From positions 80,393,268 through 80,457,267 of the forward strand of contig NC_089981.1 of assembly GCF_036417845.1 (NCBI RefSeq): a DNA stretch of 64,000 nucleotides. The letters run 5' to 3'. Made by a program: the position numbers and the translations under genes. The stretch comes from Apteryx mantelli. Its lineage: Eukaryota > Chordata > Aves > Apterygiformes > Apterygidae. The notes beneath the pieces were generated by a model that saw only the letters and a list, made by a program, of their open reading frames with translations, made no database searches and was not told where the DNA came from. Below are positions 24,330 to 37,130 of the stretch, one piece after another; position 1 is the first letter of the stretch; every line of letters begins with the position of its first letter.

Positions 24330-24730
24330 AGGAGTAGCCATGCCTCGTCGCGGAAGGAGCTTGACCAGCCGTTTGCATGGTCACTGGGCAGGACCTGAGC
24401 CGCCCCGCTTCTGCGTCTTAACCGTGTTAGCGGGGAGGCTTGCATGGGCTCGAGCGTCTCTCCGCTGACTCGAACGAGCCTCGGCTCGGGCTTGGTGTGA
24501 GCAATTCTGCTTTACGGTAAAAAGTATATAGAAGCGGGTGGCGTCTCGCTGCGGCCGCCAGTACCGGGAGGCGGCCGCAAGCCTGCGGGTGCTGAAGGGA
24601 CCCCGCGCGCGAGCGCAGCCCGGCGAAGCCCCGCTGGCGCCACGGCGGCTGACGTGCGCGAGCAGGGTTTTGCTTAAGCGCCCGGTCGGTCACGGGCTCG
24701 GCGGCGTTCGGGTCTGACCCAGCTCCCTCC
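24330..24730 (+). promoter_or_regulatory. CpG-rich promoter-like patch with TATA motif
   Basis: CpG density rises sharply just after the ZBTB42 3' end. Two GCGGCCGC palindromes at 24551 and 24571 are 20 bp apart. TATATA at 24525-24530 is followed by GAAGCGG. Downstream, at 24882, is a strong donor (TTCT|GTAAGTAT). It may be an independent promoter for a non-coding RNA or a distal alternative first exon of CEP170B, or simply an orphan CpG island. Confidence 0.4.
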
Positions 24731-24881
24731 AAAAGCTGCGTTAAAACTTCTGTTGAGTTTAGCAGGAGCTGGGGTTAGGATGGAGAAAATGCAAGCTGTG
24801 TGTGCCAGCTGCTGCTCGGGGGTGGGAAATGAGTTTGCTTGTGTATAGTTTTGCACCCGTACTACGCACACTACATCTTCT
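24555..24881 (+). ncRNA. Hypothetical first exon of unannotated transcript
   Basis: Bounds are inferred from a TATA motif about 30 bp upstream and a GTAAGT donor at 24882-24887. There is no substantial + strand open frame, so it would be non-coding or 5'UTR. No downstream partner exon is assigned. This is speculation from motif arrangement. Confidence 0.2.
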
Positions 24882-25703
24882 GTAAGTATTTCTTAATTAC
24901 TGCGAGGCAAAGGATCCTGGCGGAGTCAGAATGTCTTGAAGTGGTGCTGTTTTAGGGAAGGACAAATAATATCTAATGCTGGTGTGGAGGCACAGTTATA
25001 GTCCCCCTCCTGCTACCACGTAGTTGCTTTATTGCAATAATCTCGAGAAGCGTATGCATTTCTTGCATGCTGCCTGCCTTGCAGAGCTTGTGCCTCCATC
25101 CCCTGCTGCAGGGAGGCTGGAAAGCTGCAGGAGACACGCGTCGTTCCTGCAGCATCCAGCTCTGGTGCAGTGAAGTGAAGTGTTGGAAACTATATATATA
25201 TATTTTTTTTCTTCTTCTTTAGTGTTTCTACTGTTGGGTAAGGAGGGGGACTTCTCTGCAGCTGCTTGTCTCTGTCGCTCTCCGTTTTTGCTCTCTTCTA
25301 CCATTCTGGACATAAGGAAGGAGCCTTGGAGGTGTTGTTCCCCCCCCCCCCAAAAAAAACCCAACTAACTGTGTCTAAATCTCAGTGCTGTGCTATGCTG
25401 GGGAGGGGGGGACACGACAGAAAGCTTTCCTTCGAGGGCTCGTGAGCTCAGAGCTAGACCTGTGGGGTAGATGGTTTGCAAAGAGGCTATAAATAACCGT
25501 TTGTAGCTCGAGGAGAGCAGCCCACGTCTCCTCTGGCATGGGCATGCTGTGCCCATTTTCTTTGCTGATAACAATCGCTAATGTGAATTCTGGCACTCCA
25601 GGTCTTGATGCCTGTTGTTTTGATAGCATAATTAAATCTTAGGAATGTGAAATATAAAAAGCTTTGAGAAGAAACCAAGCCACTGAACAGGTACTGCAAA
25701 GGG

Positions 25704-25704
<1 letters not shown>

Positions 25705-25741
<37 letters not shown>

Positions 25742-25750
25742 ACACACACT
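25705..25750. repeat. (GT)n run turning into (AC)n
   Basis: A run of about 17 GT units passes through TAC into ACACACAC, so the 3' part can fold back on the GT run. It is likely polymorphic. Confidence 0.95.
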
Positions 25751-27099
25751 GAATAAGGAATGGGATCGCTCTGGGCAGGCGTTTCCCGTTTGCCGGCTCA
25801 TGGGTATGCTGGGAGAGCCGCTCATCTTTGCTGTGCGAAAGAGGGTGACCGGCCGTGGGCATCTGCTGTCCCAACCGCATCTCAGCTGGGCAGCAAGAGG
25901 TGTGATCTTTCATGATTAAAATATATACCAGGTGCCTTAAGTGAGAAAGGGTCAGTGATGTAAATCCAAGTGGTCTGGATTCCTGCCGCTCTCCGAAAGC
26001 CTGTTTCTGTTTGGGATGAGTGTTGTAAAACACTTGTGGTTTTTAGCTTTTGTTTTGAAGCATTAAGCAACTTAATGGCACTTAATACCACTGGGTAAAG
26101 CTAGTGCCCTTGGCTGGATGGTGGGGCACGGGTTTGGACTGAGCACCTCCAAATCACAGAGGAAGCATATTCAGGCACGTGGGGATGGTGCCAGGCGAGG
26201 TCTTTAGTGCTGCAGGATCCTCCTTATGAGAAGCGTGGTGTGGACGGGCAATGTTGTTTAAATCGGGTTTTTCTTCAGGTGCAATAAGCATCCGAGCCTG
26301 CGACGAGGGAAGTCCCCCATGAGAAGAAGTTAGGGGGAAGAGGGTTGAGGCCATCTTTATATCGCCGAGCGGGGCAATGTTGCCATCCAACTTTGCTTGT
26401 CGCGTTTAGATCCTGCCGTCTCAGGCTACCGTTGCTGGCGAGTGTTTTTCTGTGCCTCTCCGCTCAGGAGCGCGCGCAGCAGAATGCGAAACAGCAGCTG
26501 TTACCTAAGGAAATCAATGGCAGGTGTGACCCAGCAAAAGCAGCCTATGTAGGACAAAGCCGGGCTCAAGCAAAATGGAGTCAAGCGCACAGTGCAGTTG
26601 GCGTGTGAAAACGCCTTGTAGGGGAAGGAGGAGGAATTGTGAGCAGGGCTGCAACCGACCTGCTTAAAGAACATTTTGTCTCAAATTACTTGATGTTTTG
26701 CGCTGGGGAGGACCTGGCTGGAAATGCTGCAGATTGAGCAACTTTGTGCAGAGAGGTGTCTTTCATAATAACATGACCGAGGCATCCTGGTTACTTGCTC
26801 GCTTTTTTTGCATGCGGACAAGGTGGCGATGAGCCGCGGCAGGGGAATGCAGAGCACTTCCCAAACTTGCACCCTCTGCGTGCGTGCTGCGGAGAGCCGC
26901 TCTCTTCCTGACTAGCTCTTTTCATCCCAATTAGGGAAAAAAAAAAAAAAAAATATTTGCTAATGCTGCTTAATGGGAGGAGAGAGAGCAAACAATTTGG
27001 TTATTGTTACCTTTTCCTGTTTGTTGTGCTCTTTCATACAGCTGCACACTTCTGTACACAGCTGGCTCTCATGCCCTTTCAGAACGATCTGTCACAGAA

Positions 27100-27151
27100 A
27101 ATAAAAGCACTTGCCAACCTGGCCTTAAAAAAAAAAAAAAAAAAAAAAAAA
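27100..27151 (+). repeat. AATAAA followed by A25 tract (retrocopy-like end)
   Basis: AATAAA at 27100-27105 lies 21 nt before an uninterrupted A25 run at 27127-27151, the spacing seen at mRNA 3' ends. This could mark a reverse-transcribed mRNA 3' end or be coincidence. The upstream 160 bp shows no recognisable coding sequence, and no target-site duplication was spotted. Confidence 0.35.
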
Positions 27152-29609
27152 TCTGTTAATATTCTTGGGGCTTTTATGTGAATCAGAGTGACAGTCCTGC
27201 GCTGTGCGAGTAAGAGGAGTTTGGCAGGGGCGAAGGCTGGCGCGGCTGCAGGCTGCCAGCCAAAACAGTCTGCGCAGGGCAGCGCTGCCAGCGTTTCCCG
27301 GGGGCAGAGGGTCGGCTCCGGCGAACCAGCATCCAGCCGCCCACTTGAATCGCCGCCCACAGCTCTCCCTGCTGGGCCTTTGCGCCTTCGCACACCCTCT
27401 TCCCCCTTCTGGTTGTAGTAACTCGTGCTGGTGTTGCAAACCCCGTCGAACTGTTTGTGATAGCGAAACTTCTCCTGCCGGCCGCCGCGTTGGGCTCGTG
27501 CGGCGAGGTGTGCCTGCTCTCCGTCCCGCCCCGCGCCTCCTGTGCGGTGGTGCTCCGCTGAAAACGATGGTAACTTCACCGTGGGGCACGGCCCGTGCCG
27601 TGCACAGCCTGCTGTGGCAGCCGACAGGGCTGCTGGCCTGACCCAAAGGAGAGGCTCGTTTAATCCTGCGTACTGTCCAGCCGATGCTCGGAGCTCAAAG
27701 TAAACCAGCTACGACAGAGAGGAAGGTGGGAGCAGACAGTTAAGGTTGAAGGACAGCACTTAGCTCTTAGTTACTGGATTGAGATGTTAACTCTGCTGAT
27801 GAGTTTGTCTTGATGTCTGCATAAGCGTCTAATCCCTTTTGGAAACTGGTTAATGCTGTGGCCTCGTTCAGTCCTGCAGTTTAATTATAGGAGTATTTGT
27901 GAGGAAAACTGGTGTCTTCCCTGAGTTCCCACACACAGCTGGTTTCCTGAAATTCTTCTGGAGAGCGTCTGGGAGCAGACGCTTTTCCCAAGCAGTTCTG
28001 AAGCAACATACGTTGTAGACCTTGGGACAAAATTGCCGGGAAAGTGATGATATCAGACTTAACATAGGAGTTTTAGGGGAACAAAGGTTCAAATGACAAC
28101 CTTATCCACAGGTTGCTTCTCCCTTGGGATAACTCAGCCCACACACTAGGTATTCTCTGTTCCCCAACAGTCTTCCTTATCTCTCTTTTCTTTTTTTTCT
28201 ATACTATCCAGGTGGTGTTATGAACCATCTGGTGCAGTGATTCAGCAGAATCCATTTAGCACTTTCCCAGAGAGGCCAGCATCTGCTAGGCAAGGGGGAG
28301 ATTGGGGGGAAGCCCAGCACATCTGTTGCAGTGCCTGCAAAAGAGGTTTGGGGTGAACCATTCAGCCCCATGCCTCTTCGAGCAGTCTGTGTGGTAGCTG
28401 GGGTGTGCAGGAGAAACACTGATGTGGAACATCTGCTGCCTGGTATCCCCTTTTGGAGTATAAAGCAAAACAAGCCAAGTCCATGGAGATTGATGGTGGG
28501 ATACAGCTACCTTCACCTTAATCATCATGGCTTGTCTGGCTTGGTCCAAGTGGTTAATTATCAAATGGTGGTCTTGGCTTCTGCTGTGCAACAAAAAGCC
28601 TCCGTTGCACTTTGTAATGTTCTCCAGTGTCTGTCCAGTACTTGGCAGACTTGATGGTCTTGCTGGATGGTACAAGAAGTGAACTAGACAGTGCCATCCT
28701 CTGAGCTTTGCATTGTCTGGTACCCAAGGTCATACTAAAAGAGCTTTGACTCAAAGGCACAAGTCTATAAATGCATGGTCCCAAGGTGGAGGAAATAAGG
28801 CACAGAATACCTGTATAGGACAGTAAGTCAGTTGTAGTCCAGCAGTGTTTTGCACCCACTGGAACGTGACCAAAACGAATGCAATATGGAGTCGAACTGT
28901 AGGTAGGAATGTGCTTACAAGAGGGAGAAAGGGTAATGCAAATGGGATTAGATATAATGAATTCCAGTTAATTTCCTTGGGGTAGGTACTCCTGGCTGAG
29001 AATCGCTTGAGTTTTGCTCCAGGATGCAGGGGGAAGGATGATCTTTCAGATATCATCAACAATTTCATTAGCAGTACTGACTTCCCAACCTATTGGTAAG
29101 ACTCAAACTAATGCTTGGCAGTGACTGCTGGCAAATACTGAGTCAGTGTAAAAAAGTAACTACCTGGCAAGGTGTTTTGAAAGCCTGTACAGATCTGAGT
29201 CTCTGGCAAGAAACATAATAGATCCTGTGTTCAAAAAAACCCATCACATCTGTGCAATAGGTTAAGGCAATAAACACTGAACAAGAAACAGGAATGGGTC
29301 TCTACATTTTTCATGTACCAGAAACTATCTGTGTTTTTTGGAGGACCAATGACATTTGGAGGGGGCAGAAGCTTCTCCTTCTCCCACTTTGTAAACTAGA
29401 TAAATATCTTAGGCTTTGTGACTACTCCTCGTCTACGAAGACTAGAAACTCGATACTTCTGCTGTCTAATCAGCTGTCAGAAGAAGCTGGTTTCCTTTTA
29501 ATCATTTCCTTAGAGATGCTCTTACATGTGTAACAGTTTTGTTTCTGAAAATGTTTTATAAGCAAGCCCTTTCAGACTGATGCTTTCAAAGAGCATATGC
29601 AAAATCCTT

Positions 29610-29815
29610 GGAACAGGGCTGGAAGAGACCTTGTCTGGGCATCTAGTCCTCCTACTCCTGGGCAGGATCAGCTCAGCAAAAGTTGTTCCTGACAGATATG
29701 TCTAACCTGTTCATGAGAACCTCCTCAAGCAATCTGTTGCAGTGTCTACCTGTGCCTTAGCCTGAAGGGTTTTTTTTCCCTCTAGTGTCTAGCCCAGATC
29801 ATAAACTCTGATACT
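29610..29815 (-). mobile_element. CR1 LINE 3' relic (antisense)
   Basis: The phrases GGGCTGGAAGAGACCTTGTC, CATCTAGTCC, CTCCTCAAGCAATCTGTTGC and CAGTGTCTACC follow the reverse complement of the CR1 3' region in order (in the consensus, CTGGAAGGGACC, CATCTAGTCC, then CAACCTGTTCCAGTGTTTGACC). Diverged, truncated and without coding capacity. Confidence 0.75.
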
Positions 29816-32800
29816 CTTGTCTTCACATGTGGATGAGAAAGGAGGCTCTACTGACAGTGTGATGGCTGAGCTGTAAAAAGAGGCTTATATGCAGAACTGA
29901 CCAAACTTTCTTATAAATAGACCTGGACGCAGAGTTTTGAGCAGAACAGCCAAACTGCAGAACAAATTTAATCTGAAGTACCTCTTATTTCACGTCCAGT
30001 AAAGATACAGAAGGCCCCGAGACATAAGCAGTGTCCGTAGGTGGACAAAATGAGAAATGGGCTGTTGAGTCAATACACGCAAAAGTGAGTTGCCTTTCTG
30101 TAAAATTTGCAAGATTTAGACCTTAGTGATGTGTTTGTTCTTCAGGAAACTTTTATGGACCTGGTTTACTTGACCAAAAATAGGCTTGTTACATGTCTCT
30201 CTTTAATGAATGACACTGTGTTTCTGGTTGGGTTTTTGTTTTTTTTTTTTTGGGGGGGGGGGGAGGGGGCAAACACTGTAGCCTTCCCCTTCCTCTTTGT
30301 AGCCTTCAAACTGAACCTCCAGTTCTGACTTTGGAAATAACCCAGTTAGCCTCTAACTAATGAAACTCATTTTTCTTGCAGCAAATCTAAGGGAGGGTCT
30401 TCAAATATACCACTCAAGGAAAATGGGGAGCTGGGGGGAAGCTAAGTCCTCTAGGGATTACTAACCCTGTAAGACCTGTTAGACTGTAGCAGTGCCAGCG
30501 TAGGACACTAGTGTGCTGAAGCTGGTCAGTGGATGTTATAGTCCCTCCTGCAGTCTGCCCTGCAATGTCCAGGTGCTTCAGCTGATGTATGTTGAGTGCT
30601 TGATGGAAAAACTCACTGCTGGAGAAGGACAGATCCAGTGACTCTAAGAGGGGCTTACAGGAAGCACCTGGTCTGCGAGACCTGCTGCTCTGCCTAGTGC
30701 TGCAAGGACCCTTTTTGCTGCTGTACTGCAGGCTGGTGGCAAGGTGATGTGTGACTATGCCTTGTGCACTGTTGCTGCCCAGTCTGGGCAGGGCTTTGCT
30801 TCCTGGTGCATCTGCTACACCTGAGGGACAAGTTCCAGTTCCTTGACTTGGAGTGAGCGTGGAAAGTTTACTTAAACCCCTGGGTAAACTTGAGTTTGAG
30901 TTTCATTCTAGCTGGTAAGCAGGTCTGATGGAGCACTGCCTAGTCCTTCAGCTGTCACCCTGTCCTAGTTCCTACCGTGAGACTTGAGTGCCAAAAGCTC
31001 TCCAGCTCCACGTGTCCAGAGGTGGTGCTGCCTCATGCGCCAGATGTTGCCTTGTCTATACCTTGTCACAGCTGGGGAAGGAAAGGGACTGTGGTCTGCA
31101 GTGCCATTTGGTGCAGTAATGCAGCCGTGGGAGCCCTTGCCCAGAAGGGAGGAAGCCAGAGCTTTAGGCCTTTCACCACCTGCCAGGGTTTGAACTTGCT
31201 GTTTCCAGCCTCGAAGGGTGCCTGACTTGCTGGGGCCCAACCCGGCAGTGTCTGCAGGCAGCTCTCCCTCCTGTCTGGTTGTCAGCAAGCCCAGTGCAGC
31301 TAGAAGAGCAAGGCTTGCAGGTCCATGGGAGCCCAGGGCTGCACTCGGGGCACGAGGGCAGCTGCTGGGAGGGAAGAGTCCTCGTTCCAGGCTCGAACAC
31401 AAAAGGGGCAATTGGGCTTCAGAGCAGAGTACAAGGCTCTGGGCCTTGATCTCGCCATAAAATGAAGATAATAGCACAGCTTCCTATTGTTCCTGGTAAC
31501 GATAGGGTACGAGGTACTTTGGCTCTCGGTAGCACTGTGTTCCAGCAAGGCAGAGAAACTGCAATACTTCCTGAGTGCTGAATTTAACTCCTTGTGATCG
31601 ACAAAGTCAGAAACTCTTGTTACCTCTAAAATTAGGCTAAAAAGTCACCCGAGACTTTCAACAACAAAAGCCACCTGTTTGGGGGCTTTTTTTTTTTTTT
31701 TTTAAAAGCCTTGCTGCTTGTAAAACTAGAATTTAAAAGATCAGGCAACACTTTGTTCTACAGTATTTGCAAACATCAGAAGATGCCAAAACTTACTGGT
31801 TGCTGCTGTGAAGTACAGTATGAGCACGGTGACTTTCTTGTGGTGTTTGACCATGCCTCCAGTAGCATCTTTGCAAGTTCTTGCAAAACTTTATTATTCA
31901 CGTTCAGATAAAAGGCTATGGCTTTTTGCCTCTTTTTTTTTTTTTCCCAGACCCAACAAAAATATCAACTGCTTTCAGAATAAGGAAAGCTAAGAGATCT
32001 ATCTTGGTAAATTGTTTTTCAGAATGTGACTTTTCTGCGTGTGCATGTGTCTGTTTACTAGGTCTTCAGCGTACACAGTGTGGCTGTGTGTAGTTGATGG
32101 AAAGCAAGGAAGAGGGATATCAAGCATGAAGGGGGGGGAAAAGGGAATTTGTCCCACAGGATGATGCTATGCACAGTCATGCTATCTGGATCTCTTAATA
32201 GTCATCTCAAGCTGACATATATAGATATGTCTAAGCCTTGTTGCTAAAATGTCAGTGCTGGGAGTTTTCCTTGGAGAGCCTGTCTCCAAATCATGACTTG
32301 GCACAAACTCACCTTTTACAGCTGCATTGTGTTGAAGGTTTTTGTGGAAGAAAAATAGATGTAGTGAACAACTGTTCTTACTTTACTGCTGGGTTTCAGC
32401 ATCGTAGCCAAAACTGTCTGGTTCGTGGCTTTTTCTTTTTTTTTTCTCCTTTCCTTTTAAATCTGCTAAGCACAGTATTAGATTTGCAGCCCTGTAGGTG
32501 AAAGTCTTTGGGTTTGCTGTCCTCTAAGATTTTCATGCCTGCAGGTACCAACTTGCTGGAAACGTAACGCACTCTCTTGAGGAAGCGTCTGGTTAGTTCA
32601 GTGTGCTGCGAAGCTCTGCTCTGGTAGAGGCTGATAAGGCAAACGGCATTGCCATAGCGAAGAGTTTTGCCTGCGTGAGGGCTGGTGAATGGGCTCTGCT
32701 GTTGCACAACCTTCACACAGGCACGGCAGCCTTGACTACCTGCAAGGCTCTCCCGCTTCCTTATGTACTTTGAAACCCCGAGGGAGGCAGAGAATGACTA

Positions 32801-35800
32801 AGTTGCTGGAAACAGATGTTGCACAGTAGCAGTGAAACAAATATTTTGTATTTATGCTGCTTCCATTCCAGGGTAATGTTAACATCGGTGCTTCTGTGCT
32901 AACTCTACCTTTTCTCAGCGTAATGGGACTGCAGAGCAATCGGAGCGCTGGAGCTAGTTACTAATCAAATGCCGGTTTGTGGGGAGGTGAGCTCTTGAAC
33001 ACATGCAATTTTGTTCCTAATGCTGCAAAATGCACTGCTTTACTCCCTCGCTTAGGTGTAATTTCTTCCCCTGCCTGCCCTGTTTGCTATGCCCCCACTG
33101 AGAGTTGCAGCTTACATTGCATAATGAGGGAAGAAGTTACCCAGACGGACTCGGAAACTGTTGGAGTGGGTCTTTCTTTCCAGAGGACTTTCTGGATAAG
33201 AAGTAGATACTCTGTTTTTTCTTTCTTTTCTAAAGACAACTACCCATGCTTCTCTCTAGGCCTTTTCTTCTCATTGCTGTCCCCAACATCTGAGGTCTGG
33301 TGGTCACCTTCTGGGGTGCACACCTACCCCTCCAACCCCTTTTTCCACCTTTGTAGGCTGACCGGTGCGGAGGCCTGGTTACTGAGCGCCGAGGATATTA
33401 TCCCAGTGGCAGCATCTGGCTCTTGGCAGGCTCGGCGGGCAGTTGCGTTGGCAGCATTCGGAGTTGCCTGTTAGCTTTGTCGGGTGGTAATCTGTCAGCC
33501 GGCTCTTTGGGCTCCCTTGTTCTCCTGCGTGCTTTTCTCTTCTTGACAAACCTCTTAATTCTGCGTCGTTAAATGAGATTTTTGAAAACACTCCTTGGAA
33601 TTGCTCTCTGCGAGGCATTTATTTTGGTTTGTCCCAAACAGGGCATTTGGGCAAACCTTTATTTTATTTTAATAACAGTAAGAAGAAAAAGAGCTGATCA
33701 AGTTCCTAGTAGCTCAGTGGAGTCTGTTAGTGTCAGCAGACAGGATAATTTACTCAGCCAATTGTTCTGGCTCAGATTATTTACAGTAACCCTAAAAGCA
33801 TTGCCTCCCTCCCCAGGAAGGAAGCACTGGTTGTTTTAAACAGCAAGAAAAGACTTTAAACAAACCAAGAGTAAAGTATCAATGCAAGCTCTGCTGCTTC
33901 TCTTGAAAATGAGCAAGTTCGGGGACAGACCCTTAGCTGAAGTAAATCCTGCCTGTCCCGGGGACCGTGTCACCATGCACCATTTCAAAACCTTCCCTCT
34001 AGGATATTACTATTCTTTTCTCTGTGTATGAATAAGCCACTTAAAGTGCATAGCTGCTATATTACAATTTCCTAAGAGGTGCTGGCATCTGGAGAGATTA
34101 CATTCCTCTGGACCCTGTGATGGAAAGAATGAGTTCAAGAACAAAGAATGAAATCCTCAGTTCTGTGCTCAGAAATCTGATATTCACAAAAGGGTACGGG
34201 CTAGCTGGTAGCCTGCCCTCAACCGGACCTTGAAATTGCAGGCTGAAGGGAATACTTCATGCAACCTTTCCCTTTTCTGCCAAAAATTGGGATGAACTGA
34301 GCCATCCATAAAATTAAACTTAATACCACTCGGGCTGAACTTGGTGGGTGGGGAAAAAAAATCTCACCAGTGAACTTTGTGACACCGAAATGTGTAGGAT
34401 TAACAGCTCTGAGATCCTGCATCTATTTGCAGGACTGGCACGGTTCACGCCGTGGTCTTGGCAGCCTTCACGTATCCCGGCACCTTGTTCTGCAGAGACA
34501 CCTTTCTGGGTGGGAGGACGATGTTAAACGCCTGGCTGCCTGCCAGCTAGCGTTGAGACGCGCGCAAATTGCAGTGTAGCTGCAAAATTGAGATCGCCCA
34601 CTCCTAGCAGTCTGTGCCATCGGCTGTCTGGCAGGATTGATGGTTGTCACTACCGAACGCTGCTGAACCGGAGCCAAATCCAAATGAGTGGAAGTCCTCG
34701 TGAGCCTGTTTGCAAAAAAAGAAAAAAAAAAAAAAAGCAAAGAAACTTCAGAACTTTTTTTCAGTTTAGAAACTAAACGGAAGAGCCCTGTTTCACCGCA
34801 GCATTGTTCAGCTGGTAAGAAGGGTTGGGGCTAGGAAACATACCTGATGCATGCAAAATCGGAAGGTCACAAATTTTTAGCTGTCTCTCCTTGGTGCCGT
34901 TTTGGGGTGGAGTAGACTTGGACAGGGAAGAGGCAACAGCCCTTTCCATGAAGGTATGTTGAGATCACGGCTGGCCATAGTTAAACAGGTGGACCAGACT
35001 GTTAAGCTGAGGTTAGCCTCCTGTAGCCCTCACGTGCGGTCTGTTCACTTTGCAGTCTCCAAAGAGTTCATCCAGCAGAGACACCCGGCATCTGGCCCAA
35101 CAAGCACTGAAGGCAGAGCCTGACCCAGAGTATGGTATACATTAGCCTGTACTCTCTTACATCTTGGAAGAGGAAGGCGAGAAAGCCAGAAAGGAAAGAT
35201 ACACGCTTCCTTTTCTCCTCTACGCTGGCAAAAAGTCACTTATTTTTCTGCCTGCTTCCCCTTTCCTTCCCTCATGCCGTTATTGCAGTGAGATGCTGAG
35301 GACAAGGTGTCTTCGTCGCCTGGGTGTGGAGCCCCTCTCATGGGGCGGATGTGCCGCTGCGCTGGCGGTTCCCAGTGACAGGGAAGGGACGGCTCTGCCT
35401 CTGGCTCTTCTCTGCTATTCCCATGGGTACCAGCATTTTTTTTTTTCTTTGGGCAGATCGGGACTGAACTATTTAAACTAGTTCTATTAAGATCTAGTCT
35501 CTGCTAGGAAAATGGTGGAACGTATCCATGAGTTACGTCAATGGATGTGATGGTGAGCATTATCTTATGTCCGCCTGTGCTGTGGAAGGGTCTTGGTCTC
35601 ATCTCCTGCCGGGTGATGTGGCCTCTCCAGGATGCATCCTAACGTGTCATCCCGGTGCCACGTGAGCCGAGGAGGCGATCCTGGCAGAGAATCGCCGCAG
35701 CAAAGCGAGTGAGTCAGGGTGAGGGGCAAGGGGCGCTCGCCTTTCGGCACCTGCGTTGCTAATGCCTGGGGGATCCCAGCCTGCAGAGCTAGCGTGCCTG

Positions 35801-36119
35801 GTATTTACAGGCTTGGCAGAGAGCAGGAGCGCAGCTACGTATGCCACAGAAGTTAGTAGGAGTGCTGAGATGCCAGGCACCAGCTAATAGTCCTGCCTGG
35901 TACAAAACAAGTGGAGAAATCAGCTGGAAACGTGTGATCCCAGCAGCGAGGGAGGACCGGGCCGGGCCAGGTGCTTCCCTCCCCTGCAGCCCAGCACGTC
36001 TCCGGAGCAGTATCTTCCCAGAGATGAGTTTCTCCCTGCTGTCTCGAATAGAAAAATGCAACTCACTTGTTCCACAGGAACTCCTTCCCCGGTCGGCCTG
36101 TCAGCTCGGTTTTTCTGAT
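29816..36119. other. Intergenic DNA, no gene recognised
   Basis: Frames up to 170 codons (30965-31477, -) show no known domain. A G run occurs at 30252-30268, and A- or T-rich runs at 31687-31703 and 34710-34738. Nothing else is supported. Confidence 0.6.
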
Positions 36120-36137
36120 GTTATAAATATTTATAAC
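36120..36137. repeat. 18-bp perfect AT palindrome
   Basis: GTTATAAATATTTATAAC is its own reverse complement. It lies upstream of a CTTTAATGTATAAACACAAA stretch with a forkhead-like TAAACA core, so it may be part of an AT-rich regulatory element. Confidence 0.85.
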
Positions 36138-37130
36138 AGGAAGGATAGGAGCACCATGCCGGGTGAGCATCACTTTAATGTATAAACACAAATTACTCAT
36201 GTAACCCGAGTTCTCAGTTTGGAAGCTACCGAAACAGTTTGCTGGAAACAAACGCTTCCCACCGTGTTTAGCAAGCGCTTCTGCGCCCCGTTGTGCCTGC
36301 AGACCGACCGCAAGGACAGCGATCGCGCTGCACCGCGTCCTTGCAGCGCGAGGCCCCACGTTGCGCCCGGCCGAGCAGCATTGCAGCCCCCGGTCTGCTT
36401 GCAGGCAGAGGGGTCCTGCTGGCACTTCTCCGTTTAGAGAAGATCCCACCTGCGTGGTGCACCTACCCCTGGGCAGGCCCTGGGGAAGATTAACTGGCCA
36501 CTTGTTTGTATTTTGTCACAGATTATCCTTGGTTCAGTTCCTTCTCCCATTATGTCAGACAGAGTCTTTATATTAAACGACGTAAGAAAAGAATGAAGTT
36601 TTAAACTCATTTAACCTTGGATATAGCCATTAGTTAAGCAATTAAAATTAAAGGGTGAGTTAATGGGCAGTGTCAAACATTCGGAGAAACATCTGGTGTA
36701 ATAAAAGTGTGCATTTTAACTTATGAATAATTGATCCACCTCTCTTCAGCACATAAGTTGACCAGAGAAGGCTGCGCGGGAACTGCTGGAGTAAAGTGTC
36801 CGGTGTCTTCTGCTGCCCACGGCCCAGCTCCACGGGAGCATGAGGACTCTGCTGCGACCTGGGGATCCGCTGGGAAAATGCTCTGCGTTATGCCTCCTTG
36901 GCTGAGGTCGTTCCTCTCTGTCCTTCTGCGTTCGGGGATCAGATGCGTGTTATTTCAGGTCTAGAGGAATCGATGGTCTTTTCTTTTTAAGTCTTTATTA
37001 ATGCATGCGTGGATGGACGTGGTGTCTGCCTGGACACCAATAGCCAGGGACGTAGATGAGTTCAAACTCTTTGAATCGTATCAGCGAGCTAAATTAACTT
37101 GCTTTTTGGCAGGCAGCAGATGTGAGCGTC

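Larger units (their letters stand above)
24900..29609. other. Intergenic DNA, no gene recognised
   Basis: No frame resembles a known protein. It contains a GT/CA microsatellite (25705), A runs at 26937-26953 and 27127-27151, and a weak CpG-enriched patch at about 27180-27660. Open frames of up to 173 codons on both strands in that patch look like GC-rich shadows. Confidence 0.6.

Noticed and set aside
27079-27646. Minus-strand frames of 166 and 173 codons at the weak CpG patch
   Set aside because: They include the A25 tract as poly-Phe, overlap each other in different frames and show no domain.
30965-31477. A 170-codon minus-strand frame
   Set aside because: No recognisable domain, no splice or promoter context, and overlapping + strand frames of similar quality.
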